64,000 nt of DNA from Moniliella sp. 'wahieum' (lineage: Eukaryota; Basidiomycota; Moniliellomycetes; Moniliellales; Moniliellaceae), in the NCBI GenBank assembly GCA_003971905.1, contig RSEE01000001.1:1302001-1366000 (forward strand), in the 5' to 3' direction. The translations under genes were made by a program, and so were the position numbers. This document shows, piece after piece, positions 11,801 through 25,007 of the stretch (the first letter of the stretch is position 1; each line of letters begins with the position of its first letter). The notes beneath the pieces were generated by a model. The model was not told the DNA's origin and did no database searches. It saw only the letters and a list, made by a program, of their open reading frames with translations.

Positions 11801-14800
11801 AGTCGCCTAGAGCAGCGTACTTCTTCTCCAGCTGTTGGATGAACGATCCCACCGATTGCTGCAGCAAAGCCTCGCGAGACATGGCGTGCTGGTCATCCGG
11901 GGAATCCACTAACGTGGAAAGCAGAGCCAGTGTCTTGGAAGGATCAATCACATCTTGAACGAAGCTGTTTACCTCGTAGGTGAGAATGCTCAAAAGCTCG
12001 AGGTTCGAGCCACGACTGGGGAGTCGATCGTGGTCATGGGATCCCTTCTCGGAGCTGCCAGCAAAGGTGGACTCACTAGGCCAAGCCGTGGCCAAAGGCA
12101 AACTCGTGCGCTGCAGCGTACGCGACTCGAAAGCGAGGACCACCTTCGATGTAGAAGCCGCCCGCTCCTGGCGGACCTGTTGGAACTCAGCGAGACTGTG
12201 GCGGGCTGCCAACGGATCGACCGGAACTTCGGAGAAAAAGTTGAAGGAATTGCAAGGCAATTCGAACAACACCACTTCCCAATAAAGTTAGGTCAAGGCC
12301 GTTTTGGGCCATGTCCAACATGCGGCTGCAGGCATGAGTCCATGCTACCACCCTTTGTGACCACACGGGGGATGGCGAAACTGCACCAAAGAGACCGACA
12401 CGGGCGTGATCCAAAATAGCAGCAAACGTCGCGGTTTGGCCAGGGAACCGGTCCAAAAGTTCAGTGAGCATCCTCTCGGATTCCAACGCGCCTCCACGAG
12501 CCGAGGCGTCCCGCAGCACGACGGTCAACTGGTTTTGAAAGTCAGCATCAGAAAACTAAGGGTATGAGAGAGGAGAAAGAGCACATACCAGGTACATGAT
12601 AACGAAAACATGCTGCTGGAACACCCGTGAGCGCGACGACGGCGCCATACCGGCCAAGAGAATGGACAGTTCTTGCCGGCGGCGATGCTCGCGACCATTG
12701 TCAAACTCGGAGAGCTTCAGCAACCGGCCGTCAAGCAGAGGTTGCGTGCTTTTGACCAGGAATGGTTTGAAGTAGTCGACGGGGTCGTGTGTTCTGACCA
12801 GGTCGCGAACCCAGGACAAATCCCATAGGTCAATGTGCATCAAAGCAGCGCGAGCGACTTCATCGTTATCTTGAGCCCCGACGATACGGCGCAGCAACAC
12901 CCGACCCGTTGCGGCAGGCTCGGCATGGAAAACTTCCACGCTTCGGGAACGGACCAAGGCGGCAGCATCAAATGTCCCCATAGGAGAAGGGCGACCGCAT
13001 GAAGGGCGATAGCCGCAGCACCACAAAGCAGGGCGGGGAAGCGTGCCGTGGTGGCTCGAGACGACACTTTTTGGGTGCCAACCACATCGCGAATCTGGTC
13101 GAGCACCGCGGCATCCTCAGGACGCACGCTGTCTGCATGATGGAACAAAGTGACAAGGAACGAGAGGATGGGCGCGAGGGCGGCCTTGTCAGTGGATGCA
13201 GTCAGGCATGGAGCGTTGGAGAACCCCACGGCCGCTGGTGTGCTCGCCGAGGAGGCAAATTCCTCCCAAATAGCGCTCATCGCGACGCCCCGTCGCTGAA
13301 CCAACACATCGAGACTGGACGAGATGCTGGCGCAAAGGCTCACCAGTGGATGATCACGAGGCACCTGCTGGAGCGAGGGGGACTGCGACAGCTGCGATAG
13401 CACGCTATGCAGAGCGGCAAAGTTGAGGTGCTGTGCTGAACACAGGCGGAGCAGGAACAAAACCGCATCGTGGATGTCGGTGTACAAGGCCAAAGCAGCA
13501 TCGTCCAATCCTCCGGCGCCATGAGGAACGGCAGCCGTACCCAGCAGCTGGTCCAACAGCCCAGGAACATCCATATGGGCAAGTCCAGCGGGCCATAATG
13601 CAAGAGGCTGCGTGCGCTTGTAGTACAAGTAGGCATGGAGAAGTGGGGCACCTTCAGGGAGCACGACCAAGTCCTGTGACAAACGTTCAAGATGAGCGGC
13701 GATGATGTGAGCACGATCTTGAAGTTGAAGAGCGATACTCCGTCTCTTCGACTCAGTAGAGTCGTCAGAGGCCTTTTGCGGACACACCAACGGATCCCGT
13801 GTCTGCAAATGACAAGGTTAGCTCAAGAAAAATCAAGGAATGGGTTCAATGCGTACCGTCTGCCAACGTGCGTGAACCACGCCGTTCATATCTTGTGCCG
13901 CCAGAGCGGCTGAGAGATCAGGGTGGTGGGCAACCAGCTGGGTAGCAGCCGCGGCCGTAGCAGAAGAGACCGACCCCAGGAAAAGTCCCCTCCGCAAGGT
14001 AGTCAAACATGTCGTCACCTGCAACCTGAGTCGCTTGCAAAAGTTGGTCATCCAAGGCAGCCATAGGCAAACGCACATGGCCGAATCCAGCAACGGAGGA
14101 CAGAACGCCCACACAGACGGACCCATCGAGGATGGGGCCAGAGCCGACTCTGAGGGGGGCAGCAGCAACGGACGCCCACTCTTGGATACCCATTGCAGCC
14201 GCTTCGTGTCCTGCTCTTTCGTAGCTTTCGACGTTGTGGAAAGGATGATTTCGATACCACGATTGCGCATCGCTCGAGAGAGTTCCCCGTCGCTGGGTCG
14301 GAGGTCATGAACAAGCGGAACGACGGGTGCGGCCGTAGCACCTCGACTTCCCCGGCAAACGCACCCTTTTCCGCCAAGACCAACACCGCATCGTTCTCAA
14401 AGAGCGAGTTGAGGCGATCAGGACAGCCGAGGCGCACTGGTTAGCGTCTTGGAGGATCACCCATCGACCCTCGCGGATACAACGGACGAGAGGCCCGTCG
14501 GTCCAAGTGAACCTAGCACCAGCTGTAGCATGGTCGTGAGCATCCAGCTGTGCCAACTCTTCGTCCAACTGCTGGTCCGTCTGATGAAGGATGCTGGTCA
14601 ATGCCAGAGGAAGCTCCGCCATTGATGCCAGCACCTTGACAGAGGTCGCCATAGTAGAGATAAGCTGAGGAGCATCACTCGTACTGTTGAGCGCCCTCAA
14701 CGAGTGCAGCAACTCGTGGAGCTTCGTTTGAGCAGTCATGGGAACCCCATCCTCCGTCCCCGCATGCTGGGCCGTAAAGTCGGCCAAGGCTTTCCCAAGC

Positions 14801-17800
14801 ACAACCAGTGTTTCCCGAGCTGCCGCCTCAGGATCCACTTGCTCAAACGAACCCAACAAATCGGAGGCGTCCGACATGGCATTGAGGCGAATCACCTCCG
14901 CTTCAACACCAATCAGCTTTGCCGTCAATTGGACGGTGGCCGTCTGCCCACCCCAGGCGGTCCATTCAGGATCGCCAGCCAGTTGCGCTCCACGCATGCA
15001 GCGATGTACTCTACCTTTGGAAGCTGAGACTGGGAGCCAGGCGGGGTAGATGGGAGAAGTGGTGGGGGAGATGTCGCTCCACTTCAAAGCCCTCAAAAGA
15101 GACAGCGGAAGGAGAGACACGACCGAAGGTTGACGGGTGGGCTCTAATGGGTAGCCAAACACCTGTTCAAAGAGTGCCGCACACTCCTCGTGGTCTGCAA
15201 GAGAGGCGGAAACGAGACACATAGAGGAGACGAACAATGTGTTCGGGACGAAGATCGTTGTGGTTGTCCTTGGCCACCTGAATCCAACGGAGAATGTCGC
15301 GCAAGTTGAACTCCCATGGACGTCCAAGTCGACCGAGGACGCCGCGAGCGGTAGCGTCACTGATGGCACTGTTGAACTGGATCACTTTGGACAGTTCGCC
15401 CTCAGGAAGGCCAGCCGCGGCACGGCGGCAAACGATGGAGAAGTCTTCGCTTGTTAGCTCATGCACATGGACTTTGGTAAACGGTTGAGGAACGACTGGG
15501 GCAACCCCTTACGTCCTCCACCTTGCGATTGAGGATTTTGTGCAGCAAAGACGCGAAATTCGTCGTGTTTGCTAAAGGTACGATCCAGCTCCGGCACGTA
15601 AATTTCCCCACGGTGATCCAATGTCGAGTTGAGACCCTCCAGCACTGACTGGGAAGCGAGGTTCATCTCGTCCAACAACACCCTGATGCAAAGTCAGCCA
15701 ACCAACCGAACCAAAGGGGAAAGAAACATACCATTTACCCTCCTTGAGAGCCGTCAAGAATGCCGCGTCGCGCCAGGCAAACTCACCCGGCTTGCCAGCC
15801 GGCTGAGGCATCTCCGACCCAAAGAGGTCAGCAATTTCGGTTTGCTCAGACAAGTTGATGCGAATGAGGTCTTGGCCTGCAGCCGCAGCCAAAGCCGACA
15901 CCAAACTCGTTTTGCCAGCGCCAGGCGACCCCTCTAGCAGCACCGATTTGGCCGGCACCTGGAGGGCACGAAGAACGTTAAGGGCGTTCTGCGCTGTAGT
16001 CGGAGCATCAAAGGCAAATGTGGAGTCGGCCCCTTTGTCGGTCGAAGATGCTTGGGAGAACTTCGGGAGGCGATAAGGACCGAGAGAGATATACCCATCC
16101 ATTGAGGTCATGTGAAGGGGCTCGTCGAAGACTGCTCGCTGGACACAGGATCAACCTCAGCAGCCCTGGTACTCAAGTGGGCCGCAGCGCGTTTCCGAAT
16201 GACAGGGAGCCGTTCGGGTGGTAACGACATCAAGCCCAACAAGGTAGGCAACCCCTCCAAGACGACCAAGTTGGCGCCCTCTGACAAGGCGACTCCCAAG
16301 GGGAGCTGTGTCCCGTGAAGATGATCGACACTAGTAGCCACCACAAAGGCGGCCCAAGCGAGGTAGTCACGCAGCGTGAGGAGTTGCGTGGCGGGCATGC
16401 CAACCTCGTGGCTCAGCCAGGCAGCAAAGTCCAACATCACTTCAGCCAACTCCTCCTTTTGCGGCGCCTTTGCAAGCGACGAAAGCAGGATGGCCCGCAC
16501 ATCGTCGCGGTTGTCGATCGGGGGACCCAGATTTCCGTGAAACGATTTCGCAGAGCAGGAGACAGCTCTTCTTGCCATAGTCGCCACCCGGGTTCATGGT
16601 CGCGGCAACTTGGAACGCCTGAGCTGCTGTCACGATGTGGGCTGCATCACCTGGGCCAGAGCTGGCGATGAGCCGGATGGGTCGGTACCGGCCGCATCAG
16701 ACACGCGGGCCGGAGCCTGTACTCGATTGGGCAAGGTGATGGTCCGGGCCGGCTCAAGAACTGAGTTGAGACGCTCAAGCACCGAGTCGTCCGCTAGCGA
16801 GATCTCATCAAGGAGAATGTGGTCGCCACGCAACATGGAGAGAATCAAAGGACCATCGTACCACTCAAACAACATACTGGCCCGCTGGACGAGAGCCAAC
16901 GTATCCTGCAAGTCATCAACCTTGGAGCGCAGCTCCCCATCCTCCTTGTACTGCGCAATGGCCTCCTTCAACCCCCTGGAGCCTGGTCGAGCGAATCAGG
17001 CTGGGCACCCAAAAGTCGGCAGCCGTGTCCAGTGCGCTGCGGACGACCGAGGCACGGTTGCGAAGAGGACGCATGCCACCGAGCAAGTCGGACGCGTCCG
17101 TGTTTTGGTGGCAGTTGACCACGTCCAAAGTAACGTTGAACGCGCGCGCCGCCGTGATGGCACACACAGCCGTCTTGCCCGTACCCGGCTCACCAACAAA
17201 GAGAACAGGTTCGTTGTATTGGAACGCGGTGCATTGCAAGCAGAGAAGGCGTTGCAGGGCTCGGGTGGGCGTCAAGCCGGCATCCTTGACAGCCGCCTGG
17301 ACCGCCTTGGCAAAGTCAGCGCCAAGATGACGGGTAAGGACGTTGGCTTCGTCCAGATTGTACAGCCGCTCAGGGTCAATCTTGACACGGAAGATGTCCT
17401 CCAGTACCTCCTGTACCGTCAGACGGTCTTGAGGCCGACGCGCACGCTCTGCAAGGAGCATGTATCCATTCTCAGCCAATTGGTCGTATCCGATTGCCTC
17501 CCGAGCCCCCCACCGGAATAGATCACGGAGCGTAGCGAAACTGTGCTTAGTCTCGAATACCCGATCGCTTTGCCGTCGCCGCGTCAGCTCATGGAAGACC
17601 TGGACGATCTTGTCGGCGTATGAACGAGGGATGGCGCATCGATTCTCCAGAATCACGGCCAGCTCTGTGGTTGGCACATCGTCAAAGTGCGCCTCGAGAA
17701 AGCGGTTGCGGAATGCCCTAGACAAGACCTTCCGGCCACCATAAAGCCAGGCGGGTTTTGCGTCGCAAAGAGCATGAAGCTCGGGTGCGGCCGCACCACC

Positions 17801-20800
17801 TCGCCCGTTTCGGGGATCAGCAGTTCCCGGTTGTCGTCCAAGAGGCGATTGAGTGCTTCCAGCACATCGGTTGGCGCCAAATTGAGCTCGTCGAGCACGA
17901 TCCAGTCACCACGACGCAAGGCGCGTACGAGGAGACCTTCCTGGAAGCGAAGAGCGCCCGTAGCTGGGTCGCTGGCATACGCACCCAAATACTCTTGCAG
18001 GTCGGTATGTTCGTGGTTGTTAATCCGAACGAAACGGTGGCCGGTGCGACGGGCAAGGTACTCAATCGCCGAAGTTTTTCCAGCCGACGTAGGGCCTTGA
18101 ATGAGCACGGGGTACCTGCCAATCGCCACCGCCCGCGCAAGCGCAACCAACTTGGCTTGCACCGAGGGGTAATGACATACCCCGGCGCGTCGGCCGCGCC
18201 AAGGGGACCCTCGGGAAGCCAATAGGGGCCCAGTTGGACGTGAGGACCCAGCTCGGCAGGAGGCGAAGGAGGGACGAGCTTCAGGAGCTGCTTGGCGTTC
18301 TTGGCTGGCGCCACAATCCTGCGCGTAACCAGGTCGGTGATCTTAGTCGTGCTGTCGGAGTCCAAGCCCATGGTGAAGCACATGAGGAAACCCTCGTACA
18401 GGGCGCGACGCAGCCCAAACGACGCAGCAAGCTGCACCGCGGAGGTAAGGGCCCGGGCCAAGGTGCGGATCGAGTAGTGCGGACGCTGATTCGCGCCATC
18501 CGCCACCTCGCCCCGTTGGCCAACGCTTGATGTCAAAGTAAGCCTGGGCCGTGTGATCCACCACCGCCCGGTCCCGCGCAGCCAGCTCGCCCACATACTT
18601 CTCCACAATCGCTCGCAACGCGTCGCGGTTGCCATCGGGGCTGGGCACATAGAGCTCGGTGAAACGGGCGCGAATGGCCGAGGGCAGCGATTTTTTGCCC
18701 ACGTCCGTCGCCGGGTTCATACAGGCAAACAGACGGAACTGGGGATGGCGAGGAATGGGCTCCAGGTCGCCGCGCTCGGTGAGGGTGACGCTCGAGGTGG
18801 GACTTTGTAAAAGACCCGAGAGGAACTCGAGTGTCTCGTCAGCAGCCAAGTTGATCTCGTCCAACAGGATCCACTCTCCCCGTCGCAGTGCCCGCACGAG
18901 GGGGCCCTCGACAAAGGCAAAGTGGAACTTGGCCGCTGCGACCGGGGCCAACATGCTGAAGACGGAACTCTTGCACGCGCGCGGTAAACCGCTGCCAACG
19001 CTGCGCACGTTCGCTCTCGTCCGTCTTGGCAGCCGGAGATGCTTCGCGCGCCCCCCCTGATCCAACCGCCGGCGTTTGGCATCACCGCCATCGTGGCTGC
19101 CGACAGGCTGCTTGGCGGCAGCCTCAGCAGCTAATTGAGAGCTTTTGACCCAAAGGTCAGCGAGCTTGCTCCACTTGCCGTGGCTAAGCGCCTTGCGCTC
19201 CGCATCGATGAACTTGGCATTCCTCTTGGCCGAAAAGGAGGCTGTGAACAAGTCAAACCAATCATTGTGCAGCTCCATAGCAGGCATGCGGGGCTCGATG
19301 GGTTTGAATCCGCCCAACAAGTCGCTTGCTTCCGATTGTTGAGACAGATTGAGAGCGGTAAGCGGTCGGGCGTACCATGCGGGCGAGTTGCTGCACGACC
19401 GTTGTCTTTCCTGTTCCCGTCTCGCCCACCAGCAACAGCGACTCGTTCTGAGAAACAGCACACCCAGCTGCTCCATCAAGGACACGCTCGCCTTGGTCAT
19501 GGCAAAAGTGCTGGATCCGCGTGCTTGGCCTGGTTGGGCAGGCGCAATCGGCAACGAAGCGCGCCCGACACTCACAGCAGGGGCACCCGAAGCGGCAGTC
19601 GATTTGCCTAACTCTGGGGTACGATGATTCAGCACCCAAGCCACCCGCTCTTCTCCAATGTTGAGCGCCTCGGCCAGAACCGCAGCGAGGGACCTGCGTT
19701 GCCGCTCACCCGAGTCCATTCCATCTTCCGTAGTGGTCACGAGGGGTTCTTGACTGTGATCAAAGTGGAGTCAGTAAGGATCGGGGGCCAAAAAAGGAGT
19801 GGGGGGGGGAGCGAAGGGAAACGTACGCAGGAATGCTTCCTAGGAAAATGTCCATGCCATCCAAGAACGCTTGTTCTTGCACCACAGGATTGGACAAAGC
19901 CGCATCGCTGCCGAGTCCGGTGGTTTGGGTAATGTGGGGATGCGGCCACCATTTGATCAAGTCGCGCAAGGTGGGGGGCGATGAGAGCGGCGGCAGGAGA
20001 GGAAGCAGAAGCGGCAGCTTCGGCAGCGCGAAGTTGCTCAAACGCCGAGATGAAGGTGGGAATGGCGGGGCCGTCGAGCGAAGGAAACAAAGACTGGAGC
20101 ATGGCCAGACATCTGCCTTGGTTGGAAGTGGAAAGGCGCACCTCGGACCAGTGGGCGCAACCGGCAAAAGAAGGAGATGGGAAGCTCTCTGTCTCGGAAG
20201 TGTCTTCAGCTCCTTGTGACCTTGGGCTGCAATACGGACGCGACGGGCGCTGCCGTCAACAGTACGTGTGCCAAAGAGACGGAAGCCAGGAGCAGCCTTG
20301 ATGGAGCCACCGGGCACGAGGGAAAGGGATGGACGGTGCCAGCGGGACGGGGGGGGACAAATCCTTGGCAAGCTCTTGATGACTGACAAGACCTCAGGCG
20401 ACCCCGATCAATGTCCTCCAGCACAACCCAGTATCCCAGACGAACCGCACGGGCTAACGCACCTTCCACCCACTCAAATCGGCCTGGGGCCGAGGGGAAG
20501 AAGAATAAGAGCCAAGCAACGCTTTCGCATCCAGCCCAGTGTTGTCGCCCAAAAGCATCAGCAGACCACGGGGGGCTGTGGCGGGATGGATGAGAGAGTG
20601 GATGTAGGAAAGGATGGCGGTTTTTCGCTGGCGGCCGGGCCTGAAACGAGGGTCGGCACACCGATGGATGTTGCACTGCCAAGTCCCGCAAGACGCTGAG
20701 GCAAGAAGGCGTTTCGACAAACCCGCTCACAAGCTCCGAAGCTGATGCATCACGCAACATAAGAACGCCTCCGAGAGAGACAATACGGGGATGAAGGGTG

Positions 20801-21754
20801 GCGGATCGAGCAGAATTGCGTCCATGTCCACATCCATCGCATCATTGGTAGGGGTGGGAAGGTATGGTGGGGGGTTGGCGGCGCATAGATCCCAGATGCG
20901 CTGCACACGTGCACATTCAGACACGATCAACGTTGCGAGAGGAAAGGTGGAGGTGCCATCGGTGACGGTAAGCGTGTCCAGAGATCCAATAAAATGAGTT
21001 TGAGCCTGGAGCCTCTCGCGCTCCGAAAGAGTGGCTCGGGCGGCAAAGACAAAGAGAGCCAGGGCCCGCGTAGCAGGCGACAAGGCAGGGGAGCGGTAGA
21101 GCGCCTCGAGAGGGTAGGTGGGCCACGGCTGCGGGAGGGAGTTGCACAGATCAGGGCTGGCGGTGACCAGACGCCAGTATGCGAGCAGGGTGGCCTGAAG
21201 ACCGGGGCCGTCTTGCTCGTCGCCAGACACGGGGCCATGGGCGAGAGGGGGGTGGGAAAGGAGCTGGAGGACGAGCGGGTAGATGTCGTCGCAGACGGGC
21301 AGGAGCGCGGCCAGCAGACGCAGTGTGGGCAGCGCCGCAGCATCGGCCCAAGAGGCGGGGGGCGAGTCAAGAAGCGGAGCAAGTAGGTGAAGAAGAATCG
21401 GATGGGCCGCCGCGATGACATGCTCGGCAGCGCGGGCTGATACAGCAGACGGCGCAGCGCCTCGATGACAGGCTCGGCTGTGCCGGAGGCCAGGCCAGCC
21501 TCGGCAGGCGCTACGGCCTGCAGCCGAGCGCCCAACCGCCCGGAGGTCAAGGCGGGTGGCTTGGGCGCGCGGGCGGCCAGCTGCAACGAGCTGAGATGGA
21601 TGGGGCAGCATGGCAGCCTGCGGTTCTCCACAGCAAACAGAGTGGTGGTGGTGGTGGTGCTTGCGTTGGCAGGTGGCTGACTAGCTACGCCCGGTGACCA
21701 ACCAGCAGCGTTGTTGGCTTTGGAAAAAATTGATCGGTGCAAGCGCCGAGCCAT
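5833..21754 (-). CDS. MDN1: Midasin (Mdn1/Rea1), giant AAA-ATPase of 60S ribosome maturation
   Basis: Midasin strips assembly factors (Rsa4, Ytm1) from pre-60S particles in nucleolus and nucleoplasm. Reading from 21754 leftward: N-terminal domain; AAA1 (WVVLEDIDRG near 20.45 kb); AAA2 (GETGTGKTTVVQQLA near 19.4 kb; WILLDEINL near 18.86 kb); AAA3 (GPTSAGKTSAIEYLA near 18.07 kb; WIVLDELNL near 17.9 kb); AAA4 (GEPGTGKTAVCAI near 17.2 kb; HILLDEISL near 16.8 kb); AAA5 (GSPGAGKTSL near 15.9 kb); AAA6, degenerate (WVILQDANQC near 14.45 kb); a long linker; a Glu/Asp-rich region at about 8.9-6.9 kb; and a C-terminal VWA/MIDAS domain with DDSKSM near 6.6 kb. About 5,150 residues after introns fits the family (yeast about 4,900). 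Clear introns are 6198-6267, 13803-13856 and 15683-15731; the last splits the AAA5 Walker B strand (W/VLLDEMNL). Several one-base frame changes are present, for example near 6140. Confidence 0.97.
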
Positions 21755-22817
21755 TGCATGCCCAGCCTTAGATCATCATCATGCATCAGCCTCATCGATC
21801 ACAGACCACCTCTTAACCGCGGTTGCTGATTTCATTTTCGCTTCTTCAAATTGCATCCGCCATGTTGAGGGTGGTATGTGCACCCCTACAGTTCCAACTC
21901 GCGTTTGAAAAGGTCACAGCGAAGAGACCACGGGAAGCCAGAAGGTGCCAGTGGGTCAAATCGTACATAGCAAAGGTTTAGACCTGGTGTGCTGGTGGTC
22001 CTCTAAGGTGATGCAATCGTACTAGCGGTGATGGTCAGTAGTCTAAGCCAATCAGCAACACCTCGCGAGGGACAACAACGTCCAGCCGCCACCGGGAGAG
22101 CCAGCCTGCCGAACAGCGCACAGAAACGAGAAAAAGCAAACAACAGAGCTCCTATTAGGTCTGGGGCGGGACTGAGGGTACCTGCGGTGCGAATGTACCA
22201 GCCACCGTGCGGCTCAACAGAAAACAGATAGCTTGGGAAGTACAGAAGTGCTACAATGGGACTCAGGTGGAGCACTCGAGTCGGTATTTCTATACTATCG
22301 GGGTCTTCATAAAAGGCGCGTCCATTGCGAAGAGAACAACATGCCACAAAGAAAGCAGACGTTCAAACCTCTTCAGAGACAAGGCGAGAGAAACCAAAAA
22401 GGAGTGAGCTACCCAATCCTCCAAGTGAATCTGAAGGGGAGGATGCAGGAGACCAAGGGAGATTGGAGCAAGCATACTGAGGGGGTGCAGAGTGTGACAA
22501 AGAGCGGAGCCCTTCCCCGACGAAACGAGAGAGCATCATCGATCAACTTTTGAGGGCCGTGCAAGGAAATTCTAGCACTACCCTCTCGCCAAGCATGAAC
22601 AGCAGAGGCTGTCATCAAAGCATCAAAGAAACATAGACGAATGCATACAGAAACAGACAAAAAGGGGAGGAAAGCGAAAAGACAGAGACTGTGGTAACGA
22701 CGGCAAATCAAGTCTGTCTGTTTTGCCGCGCTGGCACAGACACCAAAGACATAGCCTCGCACGAATTGACGCAGTCAAGGACAGTAGATAAACATGGTTT
22801 TACACCTTACTCGGAAG
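21755..22817. other. intergenic region between MDN1 5' end and secreted-protein 3' end
   Basis: About 1.06 kb. No conserved product, tRNA or repeat was recognised. The part next to 21755 should hold the MDN1 promoter, but no clear TATA box is visible. The open frames here have no family resemblance and unlikely composition. Confidence 0.5.
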
Positions 22818-23396
22818 TTAATTGGAATCCGAGACCACATTGATGGGTTGTTGGGTGATGCGGAAGTTCTCCGGGGTGCCGTATCCTACATAGGAGCAGC
22901 GTCCAAAAACACAAGCGCTAAAGTCAGCGACTAATCCACTTCCCCGCACGGAGAAAGGACAGGAAGCTCAGTGGCTTCAATATATACGCACCTGTAGTCG
23001 TCTCGTACACCGACAAGGTATTGTTGCCGGTCAGTGGCGAGTTGTTTTGATAGGTAGCATTGAAGCGGTACGAATAATAGCCGCTGTCAGTGTCTCGATT
23101 GTCGGGCTTGACTTCGTTGACGACCAGGATGCCTGAGGTGGCGTCGTCACTGTTGGCGATCCACACAGACGCAGTCTCGGAGCTCGTCTTGAAGTACTCG
23201 CCCGAGCAGTACACCACCTCAAAGGTGGCACTGAAGTGGAGTTGAGGTGGATGGTGGCGCCAGGGGCAGGCGACTTGATGCCTTGCTTTCCGTACCCGCA
23301 CAACTTGTCGCGGGGCTGAGGAGGTACAGCAACGGCCAGGGCGCCGACGGCGGCGGCTGCTAGGGCAAGAAGGGAGGTGGCGCGGAGGGCAAGCAT
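22818..23396 (-). CDS. small secreted protein, function unknown
   Basis: Start at 23396. Residues 1-23 form a signal peptide (MLALRATSLLALAAAAVGALA), followed by a mature domain of about 130 residues with KLCGYGKQGIKSPAPG near its start and VVYCSGEYFKTSSETASVWI in the middle, plus several N-glycosylation sites (NST, NAT, NNT). An intron at 22886-22991 (GTGCGT...TATGTAG) joins TTTG to a last exon reading YGTPENFRITQQPINVVSDSN. The two exons total 473 nt, one short of a multiple of three. The frame moves by one base near 23240 (HLNST to FEVVYC) with no room for an intron, so one base appears to be missing there. The SPAPG...I...V.Y pattern loosely recalls Kre9/KNH-type cell-wall proteins, but I cannot assign a family. 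Confidence 0.75.
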
Positions 23397-25007
23397 CTGT
23401 GGCGGTTGTGTTTGGTTGTTGTTGGTGGGGGGTGGGAGAAGGGAGGAAGGGGCGGGAGGAGCGTGTTAAGTAGTCCTATATACCGAGAGGCTCATTTGCT
23501 GAGGGCTGGCGCAGGGAATAATGCCAAGCCAAGCAAGCCCTGCTGGGGGAAGGCGGGATGGTGTGTGAGCTGCTGCTGGGCCGGTTCCTTGCGCGGGGAT
23601 TGAGGATACTGGGCTGGTTTGACCAGCAAGGTTCTGCGAGCGAGCGAGCAGACTTGCCTCAGCGCCAGCATGCGACGGAGGATTGAATATGATGGTTGGG
23701 GGGTGGCACGGACAGCCGGGACAGGTGACGCAATGTGGCGTGGCGGCAGTGGTGCGGCCGGTGGCTTGGCGCGAGCGGAGGTGTGTGGCAGAGAACTGCA
23801 GGAGCCCGGCGCCTGTGCGGTGCTTCGGGCCAAACAAGCCGCCTCCGCGGCACTCAGCGTGCCGAGTGCAACCAGGTGGTGTGCACTGCAGTGTCGACGG
23901 AGACCCGGGGTGCTCGGCCGAACTGAGACGCGTGGCTAAGCTGGCTGGGCGCCTGTCTGTGCCAGCCCGATCGAACAACCTGCCCTGATCGATCATCTCA
24001 CCCTCAGTACTCAGCTGAGTGATGGCCGGTGGCCCCGTATGATCGTGCCGATTGTACGACGCGGTTACGGCACCAAAGCGATCAGCGAGCTAGTAGCTAG
24101 TGATTATTCCTCTACCTGCCCGTGCCCCCCCATCTACCTCACACTCGTCACTCCCTCCACACGGAGCTTGACCCCGGAATTTAGGGTGAAAGCCCTTGGA
24201 TATGGCATTAGAGTTCCGTACGTTCGGTCCTGCTTCAGATCATCGAGCGGGTGTAGAAGCGAGGGAGAGACCCTCTAATTTGGGTTGCTGCTTGCGTGCC
24301 AAGGCCGCAGCTCAGACACTCTGAGGTAGGAGCCGCGTACGTAGGTCGTAAGACCAATTAAAGGGGTCCAGGATCTCCGAAGTTACTCTACTCTGTTCCT
24401 CGCGGAGTTACCACACTCGGTACGCTACAGTAGGCGAACAGACAGAGTCCTAAAGAAAAGCAAGCGCTACTGATAGTAACCGCGGCTTGCAGAGTGGTCG
24501 ACGTAAGTCGTAAATTCGTAAATGCAAGGGTGAAGAGGGAAGCTTGAAGAGGGAAGTCGGGGGGCAGACGTGGGTTTTGGGCGGTGAGGATCACCGCCAG
24601 CAAGCCTCAGACAGTGCTGCTTACATACCGTAACATCAGAACAGGCATCAACGTTCAACAGAAGAAAGGGAATCTACAGTACTAGTAAGGGGTAAAGGCA
24701 ACCTGTTCTGCCCAAACTGCGATCCGTCGGTGGGTCGCAGTCGATGTGGGGTTCTGTCAAGGCGCCGCAGATACGAAGCTTCGTACCGTTAAGTCCAGTC
24801 CTCTCCTGGTTCTCCGCGGAAAATATCTGCGGCAAGTTGTCCGCGCTGACTCTTACTCACAAGTGTCGCGGGGCTGGCATGTACTTCGATGAGAGTTCTA
24901 CGAAACGCGGGGCTCGGTGTCCGGAGATGACCAGAGCGACCCATAACAGACTCGGCCATTCGCCACACATTCAATTCCCAGACGCTCGCCGCGGCGCTGC
25001 CCCCGCC
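23397..25007. other. long intergenic region between NIC96 3' end and secreted-protein gene
   Basis: About 1.6 kb. The right half (24.0-24.9 kb) is less GC-rich than the neighbouring genes and resembles other island-like intergenic stretches in the window; it contains an ATCAACGTTCAAC word near 24647. The left part holds the promoter of the secreted-protein gene. No coding sequence is supported. Confidence 0.5.
23477..23482 (-). promoter_or_regulatory. TATA box of the secreted-protein gene
   Basis: TATATA lies about 81-86 bp upstream of the ATG at 23396, a normal distance for a fungal TATA element. Confidence 0.5.

Noticed and set aside
12556-12588. Candidate 33-nt intron in MDN1
   Set aside because: It has GTATGT and TTAG ends but is shorter than any supported intron here; left open as intron or chance.
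22409-22762. 117-codon minus-strand open frame downstream of the secreted-protein gene
   Set aside because: Leu/Cys/Ser-rich composition without domain, no promoter signal; likely chance in 3' flanking DNA.
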